Shown here piece by piece: positions 1 through 9,400 of a DNA stretch of 11,255 nt. The notes beneath the pieces were generated by a model, which had not been told where the DNA came from, ran no database searches, and worked only from the letters and a program-made list of their open reading frames with translations. Source of the stretch: Christensenella sp. UBA1782 (GTDB lineage: Bacteria > Bacillota > Clostridia > Christensenellales > DTU072); contig DCGI01000106.1 of assembly GCA_002315475.1 (NCBI GenBank), forward strand, positions 3,621-14,875, written 5' to 3'. The translations under genes and the position numbers were made by a program. Each line of letters starts with the position of its first letter. The first letter of the stretch is position 1.

Positions 1-460
1 CGGCAACTTTATCGGTAAAAATGGCTTCTTCTTCCCCGAGTTCGGGCGGACAAAGAATCAATTTTTCGTACGGAACGTCTACAAAATCGGCAAAAAAACC
101 ATCTTTATCCACTCCGCGTATCCAATATGTCGTTTCGGCGGAATCCGTTTTTTTCTCCATATAGGGATTCAAAATAACCCTTTGTCCCAGTTTCAAATTG
201 ATAGGTTCTCCGTAGTTTTTACTGACTACGCCGATTGCCGCTCTGCCGATGGTCGTGGGAGCGGAAACGGAACTCTTTCCGCCGAAAAGATTGATTTCGT
301 AAGCGGTCGGCATGACTTTGGTGACTTTCACCCGTACCGTAGTCGTTTTCAAAAATTCTTCGGTTTCTTCTTGCGTTTCCGTACGAACGGGTTCCTCTTC
401 CGGTAACGCCAAAGGCGTCGTCAACAGTTTTCCCGTTCCGTTTACTTGATAAGCGTTCAT
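1..460 (-). CDS. MDR-superfamily (zinc-type alcohol dehydrogenase-like) oxidoreductase, 5' part only
   Basis: Partial gene: 153 codons from the ATG at 458-460 to the left edge, open throughout. AAGGAG (471-476) sits 10 bases upstream of the ATG. The product resembles the N-terminal GroES-like catalytic domain of medium-chain dehydrogenases: the VRVKV strand (residues 42-46), the TIGRAAIGVV stretch (70-79) where the family has LGHE-GxGxV, LKLGQRVILNPY (89-100) matching the KxGDRV motif, and GVDKDGFFADFV (116-127) matching the family's G-DGGFAEYV. Odd points: the usual catalytic zinc Cys (GxCGSD) is replaced by MPTAYE (50-55), the GHE zinc ligands read GRA (72-74), and no four-Cys structural zinc lobe is seen. 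It is therefore probably a non-zinc member, or one whose role is not classical alcohol oxidation; a TarJ-like polyol-phosphate dehydrogenase is one remote alternative. The substrate cannot be told. The Rossmann domain lies outside the window. It follows the lipoprotein gene by 27 bases with no terminator, suggesting an operon. Confidence 0.72.
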   Translation of the reverse strand, partial: MNAYQVNGTGKLLTTPLALPEEEPVRTETQEETEEFLKTTTVRVKVTKVMPTAYEINLFGGKSSVSAPTTIGRAAIGVVSKNYGEPINLKLGQRVILNPYMEKKTDSAETTYWIRGVDKDGFFADFVDVPYEKLILCPPELGEEEAIFTDKVA

Positions 461-490
461 GTTCGTTATTCTCCTTGTTTCGTTCCCTTA
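461..490 (-). promoter_or_regulatory. Lipoprotein-dehydrogenase junction with AAGGAG ribosome binding site and possible sRNA pairing site
   Basis: Only 27 bases separate the TAA stop (490-488) from the next ATG (460-458), with no hairpin, so translation and transcription are probably linked. AAGGAG occupies 476-471. Just upstream, AGGGAACGAA (488-479, including the last base of the stop codon) is the exact complement of TTCGTTCCCT in repeat units 1 and 3. Pairing there would abut the ribosome binding site and could affect translation of the downstream gene. The pairing is a hypothesis. Confidence 0.5.
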
Positions 491-3400
491 ATTTTTCTTA
501 TAAATGGTATATCCTTCTACGGGAGAAGGCTCTTTGGTGTAAGCATTACCCGAAATATACGTCCCTACGCCGTAAACGATGGAAGTTTTGACCAGTACGG
601 TGGTCGCAATACTGCATATTCCGCCGCACGACGTCTTGGAAGTAATCTTTCCGCAGATTGTCAAACTGTCAAACGTAACGGTGACAAGCTCCACGCAATC
701 GCCGAAAGCTTCTTCACCGATGGAAACAACTTCGCTCGTTACCGTAAAGGATAACAGTTTTCGGCATTTCTTAAACGCCCCTTCGCCGATAGTGGAAAGT
801 TTGGAAGTTTCGGGCAAAGTAACCGACGTAAGAGAAGCACCCGAGAAGGCGTAGTCGCCGATGTATTTTACCGTTTCGGGCATCGAAATACTCGTGATAC
901 CGGCATCTTCGAAGGCGGATGCGGCAACCAAAACGGTGGTGGCTTCTAACGTGAGCGTCGTGGAAGAATCTTCCGTTCTTTGCGCATTATAGCCGAGAAC
1001 GTATTTGTACCCGTTTCCGGTATAATACAGAACCTTGCCCGACCAATTCGAACCGGTTTTATAATAATTCGTACCGTTCAAAATCGTTTTGCCGATTCTC
1101 TTTAACGTGGACGGCAGTTTTAACGCAGACAGTTGTGCGCAATTCAAGAAAGCGTTATCGCCGATAGACGTCAAAACGGTATTGTCGCAAATAACCGAAC
1201 CGACGGAAGGTGATTCGGTTGCGTTAAAGAGGTTGGCGGGAATGGATTCCACCGACTTCCCGATGGTCACCGAAACGCCGCCTTTGTTGTTTCCTACTTT
1301 GCCGAATACCGAAGAACCGACCGCAAAGTTATCGCAAGAAACGGCTTCGAAATAGATGTTTTCAACGTTGGTACAACCGTAATAAGCTTCTTCCCCAATG
1401 GTCGAAACGTTAACCGGAACGGTAACGGAAGTCAATTTTTCGCAACCGTAAAACGCTTTCTTTCCGATAGTGGAAACAATATCGTTTAACGTAACCGTCG
1501 TCAGCGCCTTACTTGCGGCAAAGGCGTATTCTCCGATGTAATAGCCGTTCGTTATGATTTTGCCCGTTTCTTTATCTTCCACGTCGGTTACCGAGGAGCG
1601 ATTGACGGCGATACGGGTGACGCCGTAGTATGCCACTTGGTTCTGCCCGCCGCTTTGGGTGGTGCGGGCATAGCTGAGTCCGGATAATGCACCGTTATAA
1701 ATATTGGTGTACTTGGTAACGGTGATGCTCGTCAAACTCATCGGAATATAGTAAGAATAGCTCAATATATCGGAAATGGTCTGTTCGGCGACGTACATAC
1801 CGTCGAGCGGAATAATCTCCTCTTCCGCCGTTTTTTGTGCCTGTCCGAAAATACTGCCGAACAAAGCTTTTTCCTGCGCCGAAGTCGTCGAGGAAGAACG
1901 TCCCACAAACGGAATCACCAGCGATTCTAAGGCGATACAACGATAGAACGCCGACGGAGCTATTTCCGATAAAGTATCGGGTAAATCCAACGAAATCATG
2001 CCGGTACATTCCGCAAAGGCATAGGTACCTATCGTTTCCAATCTGCCGCTGCTTTTTCCCGATGCGTCGACCGACGGGAAATCCACTTTGGTAATGGTAT
2101 GGGTATCTTGGAACAAATAAGCGGGTATCTTCTCTACCGTATCGGTAATGGTGAGAGTTATTCCGCTTTCGCCGCCCGCTTCTCCGAAAATCACCTGTTC
2201 TGCGGTGAGGTCGGCACATTTTTTCGCACTGTAAACGATTTGCGTCAAACCGTAACAACAACCGTAGGCTTGGTCGCCGATTTGTTCTACGCCCGACGGA
2301 ATCCGTACCGAAGACAGTCCGGCGCAATCGTAGAAAGCTTTTTCTCTGATAGTTTTTAACGCCGTACCTTCACAGGAAAAATTACGCATATCGGCACAGT
2401 AAGCAAAGGCGTACGCCCCGATGCTTTCGCAGGCACAACCCGCACCGCCGTTAAAGACGACCTGCGTCAAGGAAGGACTGCCCTCCTCGTCGGAAGAAGG
2501 ACAGAACAGATAGGCGGGGATATGCACCACTTTATAGTCGACCGTTACGTTCATACCCTTATCGGCACCCGCATGGAGGAATACCGCATTGTTCTCCGCA
2601 AAGTCGGCACAGTCGACGGCTTTATACAGTAATGAAGTCAATCCGGTACAACCCGAAAAAGCACCCCGTCCGATATAGGTTACGTTTTTCGGAATGACCA
2701 TTTCCGTCAAAGCGGAACAACCGAAGAAAGCAAAACTACCGATAGATACGAAATCGTTCTCACTGTGGAAATTCAAAGTCTTCAACGCGGTACAACCCGA
2801 GAAAGCATAGTTTCCGAGAGCGGTTACGCCGTCATCGATATGAAGGGACTCGACGGATTCGGCATACTCGTTCCACAGAGCTTTTCCGAAGTCGGCAAAG
2901 TTTTGCATCGCACCCGTACCCTTGATTTCCATACGATAGCCGTTATTGTGTTTGCCCGTCTTTTCGTCTACGTCATGGTCGACGTTTATCATATAGGCGT
3001 AAACGCCGTTTTCTTCTTCGGAACAAGCCCAATACAAATTGGTAAAGCTTACGTACCGAACCGACGAAAGCAAAGTATCTTTTTCCACCATGCGGTACTT
3101 GGTATCAATATAAGAACCGATTTTTCCGCCTACGTACAATTCCGACATGTAGTAAACGTTATGCGCGTATTTGCAAAGGGAACCTTCGGCACTTTCCGAA
3201 GACAACCCTTCCATAACCGAACGGCTGGAAACGAAAACGGTATGCAACAGCGAGCAGGACGCAAAGGCATTATCGTTAATATAATCGACCGAAGCGGGAA
3301 TGGTGATATAGCGAAGTCCGATAGCCGACTCAAACGCCTTTTCGGCAATAATGTCGGTATCGGAAGAAACGACGTAATCTTCGGACACATCGACTCTCCC

Positions 3401-6400
3401 TTCCAAAAGGAACCGATTGGCGAGATACAGAACATCGTTCTTCCAGTTGCTTTCCTTATTATAGTATGCCGTCATGCCGAAAGCTTTTTGACCGATAAAC
3501 GAAAGTTTGCCGGCGAGGGAGAAAGTTACCGTCTGTAACGAAGAACAGGAATAGAAGGCGTATTCGCCGATTTTCTGTACCGGAGAAGGTATCGACACGT
3601 CGTCGATATTGACACATTCGTAAAAAGCACTCTTGCCGATTTCCGCCAGCGAAGAATCGGAGGGGAAGGTAACCGACGAAACGTTTTTACAGCCGTAGAA
3701 CAAATAGTCGGGAACGTTGGTTACGGTGTTGCCGAATAGGATTTCCGCACCCGTATATTCCGAAGTATACTGCATCGTGGTGGAGAACACACCTTTGTTG
3801 CCCGACAGATTCTCGGCGGCTAAGGCGTTATAGGTGATGCGGTTCAAATAGAAGCCGTCCTCATCGATACCGATATCGGCAAAGCATCCCGCACCGAACG
3901 TTTCCATACCTTGCCCGATAACGAGGTTTTGTAATTTGGTACAACCCTTAAAGGCGTACTCTTCGATACGTTCTACCGAATCGGGAAGAAGGAGAGAAGT
4001 TAAACCGTAACAATTTTCAAAGGCGGATACGCCGATTGATAAAATCGTTGCGTTCTCCCATTGAATATCCCGCAAATACTTATTGTTGTAACAGAGATAG
4101 GCAGGCACGTGCGTTACTTTTTCGCCGAGCACCAATTCGAATCCCTTGGTTCCCGAACCGGCAAAATAGGATTTGTCCTGCGATGCGTCCACACAATCGG
4201 TAGCGTCAAAATAGACGGTTTCTAAATTCTTACTATCGGCAAAGGCACTCTTTCCTATCGAAGTCACCCCTTCTCCTACGGTAATCACCGAGATAGTATC
4301 ACGCAAGTCTTTCCAGTTATAGACGTTTTCCGTCATGGCACCGCCGTCTACGTAGAGATGATACTTTTTCGAGATTGTTTTTCCTTCGGTCGGCTGAGCG
4401 GGATTGGCTATGGAGTCGGTCGGCTTCCAATCATTCAAAAGATAGGCGTAGGCACTCTTGCTCGTAGAACGCCAATAGAGAGATGTGTACACGAGATACC
4501 CTTCTCGCACACCGTCCAATAACGTATACGTTTGTTCGGGGAGGTACGAAACTTCTCCGATATTCTTTTCGATATAAACGGTTTCCGCAACGGACAACAA
4601 GCCGCTTTCGTCCCCTTCCCAACCGTCCGAAACGGTTATGCTGTCGATATAGACCGTCGCAAGAGAAGCGCATCCGCCGAAGGCGTCTTTACCGATTCTT
4701 TCCACCGAACTCGGAATCACAAAATACAGTAATTCGCCGCACCCGAAGAAAGCTTTTTCGGGAATTTCTTTCGTACCTTCCGCCAAAGTAATCCCCACCA
4801 AATTTTGACAGTCGTAAAAACTGCCTACCGTCTTGACGGAAGCGGGCAGAGATACCGAAAGGAAATCCTTTCCTTCCAAACCGATACCCGTTCCGATAAC
4901 CGTCAATCCGTCCAAAACATCGGGTAACGTCACGATGGCGTCATTCCCGGCATAATCGGTGATATAGGCGTTTTCTCCGTATGCCACGAAGACGAAATCG
5001 CCCGACGTACGGTTTTGGGTTCGGTATTCAACGGCGGAAGTTACGTTTTCCCAACCGTCTTCCCATTGTTTGCCCGCGCGTGCGGTTTGCGAATAAATCG
5101 TCAGTTTGTTGCAGTCGACAAAAGCACCTTCTCCGACGTACAACAAAGAAGCCGGTAAAACCACTTCGGTAATATCGCTCTGACGGAACACGTTCTTGCC
5201 GATTCCGTTACAGACGGGCGTCCCGTCAAAAATCACTTCGGTTACGGTGGGAATACCGATACCCGTCGTGACGGGATAGAATAAGTTATCGGGTAAAGAT
5301 ACCACCGATTCGGAAACGACGACCGAAATGCCCGTTCCTTCTTTGCCGGCATCCGAGAACACACCGTTATCGAGGGCAAGGTTTGCCATTCTTTCGGCGC
5401 CGAACAGAACCGAAGTCAGTTTTTCCGTCCCTTGGAAAGCACCGTTCCCTACCGTAGTCAACTTCTTGCCTACGGTGATTTCGGTGACGGCGTTACAACC
5501 GGCGAAAGCCTCTGCTCCCACCGTCGTCAACGAGTCGGGCAAGCGGATTGCCGTTAAGGAAGTATTATTATAAAAAGCTTTCTTTCCGATACTTTGTAAA
5601 GAGGACGGGAAAGAAACCGCCGTCAAACGAGAGGCGTTTTGGAAAGCACCTTCCCCTATTTCCGTCAAGGCGTCGGGTAACGAAATTTCCGTTCCGTTAT
5701 AACCTTTTAAGGCGTCCACCCCCATCTTTTTAACCGTTTCGGGAAGAACCAACGCACCCAAAGCGTCGTTTTCGAAGATAGAATCGGATAACTCGGTAAG
5801 CATCGCTTTCTCGCCGAAAGAGAAGGAAGTCAAACCCGAATCGGCAAACGCCGAAGAACCAATATAGGCTATCGCACCGGTTAAGGTAATCGTATGCAAA
5901 GCTTTCGTACCGTAGAACGTGTTACTGCCGATATACGTCAACATACTCGTCGACGGGAAATAGACTTCGGAAAGAACGGAACAACCGGAGAACGTCGAGT
6001 CGCCTATTCTTTTAACCGTACTCGGTATGGAAATCTTTTCGATGGCGGTATTGTTAAAGGCAAACGTGCCGATACTTTCGCACTTGCTTCCGCTTTCGAA
6101 AACGATTTTTTTCAAAGAGCTGTTGGCAAAGGCGGCACTGCCTATATCGGTAACGGTGGACGGAATAATCACCTGCGAGAAATCCGTTCTGTTGTTAAAG
6201 GCTTTTTCTCCGATGGCTTTCACCGTATACTTGATTCCTCCTACGGTAATCGTATCGGGCAGATAAACGATCGGCTCGGCAAAGCTCGTTTCGATACCCG
6301 TCAAAACGGCATAGCCGTCCGAAATCTCATAGGTAAAATCGGCTTGCGACGGTTTGCAATAGACGGCGTTTTTTACCGACGGGGACAGATTATCGCCGTC

Positions 6401-9400
6401 GTATAATTCTTTTACGACGAAGACGATCACCTCGGACGAAACGGAATCCAAAATTTCCTGCACGGGGAAGGTCGCCACCGAGCTGAGTACAATAACCGTC
6501 GTCAATCCCGAACAACCTTCAAAGCAGATACTCGAAACCGTCGTCGCCGTTTCCGAGATATTGACGGTGGAAACCGTAGCCGCCGTCTCCGCGGCGTAAT
6601 ACGATACGTCGTTTTCGCAAATGGTTATTTCTTCGATAGACAGACAACCTTTATAGGCGTTTTCTCCGACCGATTGCACCGAATCGGCTCGAATGTTTTT
6701 TACCTTTTCACAGTTTTCAAAAGCCGATACGCCTACGGTCTGTAAACGGGTAAATTCCACCGAATCGAATTCTATGTTTTTACAATTCGCAAACGCATAC
6801 TTGCCGATACTTTCTACGTTGTTGTGCATGGCGACGGAAGAAAGTTTTTCGCATCCGCTATAGGCGTAATCGCCGATATTCAAAACGGTTTGCGGCAGAT
6901 TGGTCGTCGTTAAAGCACGACAGTTCAAGAACATTTCTTCCCAATTCGTCTCGTTTACGACATTCGGGAAAACGGCGTAGCCGAGTTTGACGCAATTCTT
7001 GAAGATACCCTTCTCGAGCGTTTGCAGGCAGCTGCCGTTCATGGAAAAATCACAGGACGTCATCGAAGTACAGTTGGCAAACGCTTCGGCACCGATTCTT
7101 TCCACCGAAGCGGGAATCGCGATTTTCCGCAAGTTCGTACAACTGTCGAAAGCCCCGTTGCCGATGCCGGTGACTTCTTGCAACACCACCGTCGAAACGG
7201 GTAAATTCTGAAAAGCATACGCCGGAATCTCTCCCGTTTGTATGGTAATTTTGGTTAAGCTTTCGGGGACGTTTTCGTTCAAGAGGGTGGCAATGCGTAC
7301 CGGTGTACCGAGCGTCAATTCCGTCAAAAAGGTATTGCCCGACAAACATCCTTTACCGACGAATTCTTCTTCCGTTCCGAAGGAAACCGTTTGCGGCAAG
7401 GTGAAACTAACCAGTTTGCAAGAAGCAAACGCGTTATCGCCGACCGAAAGCAATCCTTCGTTCAGCGTAACTTTACCGAGATTGGACGAAGAAGCAAATC
7501 CCTCTTTCCCCACGGTCAACAAGGAGGCGGGCGCGGTAAACTCTTTTAAGCCGCTCCCGTAAAAAGCGTTGTTGCCGATTTCTTGCACGCAGTCGGGCAA
7601 AACCAATTCCGTCAAAGCCGAACAGGAACGGAAAGCCCCCTCCCCTACGGTAAGAAGTCCTCCCTCAATCCGGACGCTTTCCAAAACGGGACACGATTCA
7701 AAGGCATTTTTTTCGATTTCGGTGACAGTCGATCCGACGGTAACCGTACGTAAAGCGGACATCTGACGGAAGGCGTTTTCCGAAATTTTGGTAAAACCGT
7801 CCGAAATCGTAAGATTTTCGACGGAATCAAAGGAATATTTATCGGCTTCGATAACCGATTTCTTTTCCGAATACTGTATTTTTATCGTAACAAGAGAATC
7901 GGGCAGAATCTCATCCGTAAACAAATCCGCAAAAGCAATATCTTCGCAAACGGTCAAAGTTTTTAACGCCGAACAACCGTCCAACAGACAGTCGCCCGTC
8001 TTTCTCTCATCCGATACGAGATAGGCGTTAAAGGCGAAAGTTTCCAAAACCGCACAATTTTTGAAAGCGGCTTTCCCTATCGTATGGACGGAATCCCCTA
8101 ACGTCACGCTTTTCAAAACGCCGTTGTTGCTGAATGCGTACGGCGCAATCGTGGTGATACCCGCAAAATCCTTAGCCGTCAGGGCCGTGAGGTTTGCCTT
8201 ACGGCAATAATCTTCCGATATGCCGAGCACGATTCTGCCGAGTGCAATCAAGCCACTGTAAGAAGATAACCATTTCGTTCCCGCAAAGGCATCTTTCCCG
8301 ACCGAATACAAAGAATTTGTCCCCGAAAGGGAGACGGCGGAAAGTTTGTTTAACCCCGAAAAGCTTTCTTCTCCGATTTTCACCAAAGAGGAAGGCAGGG
8401 CAATGGATCGAATATCTTTTCTTAAAACAAACGCTCTGTCGTCGATTTCTTCCAAACCTTCGGGCAGGCTTACGGCACATTCTTCTTCGGTGGCGGTATA
8501 GTTATTGAGGCTGAACGCGTTCGTCTCGATTTTGACGACTTTACCGGCAAAGGAAACATCTTTGACCGAATAACAGTCCGAAAGCGTCCCCGTACCGACA
8601 ACCCCTTCGCCCGCTTTTCCCAAACCTTCCACCGAAGGATTCAAAAGCAAAACGGTGATGAGAGAGGACGGCACATAATAGTTCTGTACCGAATAATACG
8701 ATGCCGCGTCGGAAGGTTCTTCATCCGAGAATAGCTGATACAGTTTTTTACTGCCGAGCAAAGTCGCCGAAGAAAGAACCGAGCAACCGCCATAAGGAGA
8801 AATACCCACTTCGGTCAGATTCTCGGAAAGAAAACCCGAGAATTTTTTACAGTTAAAGAAGGCGTAGTTTCCGATTTTCGTAACGGTATCGGGGGAAGAA
8901 AACTCGATTTCCGCCAATATATCGTCGGAAAACGCACCGTTTCCGATTTCGGTTATCGAAGGGGGCAAAAGCAGATAACTCAACGAGCCGCATTTTGCGA
9001 AGCAATATGCCGAAAGGACGGAAATCGACGTGTTATCCAAGCCTTTCACCGCGTGCAAATCGGAACACTCGGCAAAAGCGTATTCTCCGATTTCTGCGGT
9101 TTTGGGCGAGAAGTTAAAAGAAGCCAGTTTCTCGCAGCGACGGAAAGCCTGTTTGCCGATCGTTTCTATATAGTTCCCGTCGGGGAAAGTCAGTGCCGTC
9201 AGGAAAGTGCATCCCAAAAAGGCGTCGTTTCCGATGCTTTTCAGAGTTGCGGGCAAAGAAATTCCGGTAATCGTAGAATTTTTGAAAGCCCCTTCGCCGA
9301 TGGCGGTAACGTAAGCGGACTTTGTGACGTCCCCGTCGGTATATTGATATTTGGAAGGAATAAACACGTCGGAGGAGGTACCTTCGTATCCGTAAACTAC

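Larger units (their letters stand above)
1218..5418 (-). repeat. Six dispersed copies of a long LRR variant ending in IPAYLF-like sequence
   Basis: Six repeats are about twice the normal length and share a plan: an aromatic beta strand, an A..C(A/D) segment, then (V/Y)F, a Gly-rich turn of the type GxxxxG, a VTI-like strand, and IPAYLF or a close variant. Approximate positions are 1218-1365 (IPANLF), 2101-2247 (IPAYLF), 2493-2640 (IPAYLF), 3689-3846 (VPDYLF), 4081-4223 (VPAYLC) and 5267-5418 (LPDNLF). Five lie C-terminal to junction 2. They seem to be a regularly placed structural variant, perhaps a bend or an exposed loop in the solenoid. Confidence 0.65.
1690..8800 (-). repeat. Second class of long LRR variant with 'P-x-SL' strand
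   Basis: A different extended module has a loop followed by a P.SL..(I/V).(I/V) strand and the next AF-type core. The clearest copy is near 1690-1910: LVIPFVGRSSST, ALFGSIFGQ, YYIPMSLTSITV. This matches a module common in clostridial BspA-like proteins, where the 'PFVGxS...LFGYIFG...YYIPxSLxxVTI' order is known. More degenerate copies occur near 7195-7325 (VPESLTKITI), 7810-7960 (LPDSLVTIKI) and 8585-8800 (YYVPSSLITV). Coordinates are approximate. Confidence 0.55.

Noticed and set aside
700..900. LPxTG-like sorting signal near the lipoprotein C-terminus (LPETS)
   Set aside because: LPETS belongs to an LRR strand, is not followed by a hydrophobic stretch and a basic tail, and lies well before the end of the protein.
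1695..2327. Minus-strand 210-codon frame overlapping the lipoprotein gene in another frame
   Set aside because: Its product is Arg-rich and low in complexity, typical of a shifted reading of the LRR repeats, and the real frame is continuous through it.
2765..3538. Plus-strand open frame of 257 codons opposite the lipoprotein gene
   Set aside because: It lies wholly antisense to an intact LRR coding region, has no recognisable domain, and long antisense frames are expected from the repetitive codon pattern of the LRR gene. The same holds for the other frames opposite this gene.
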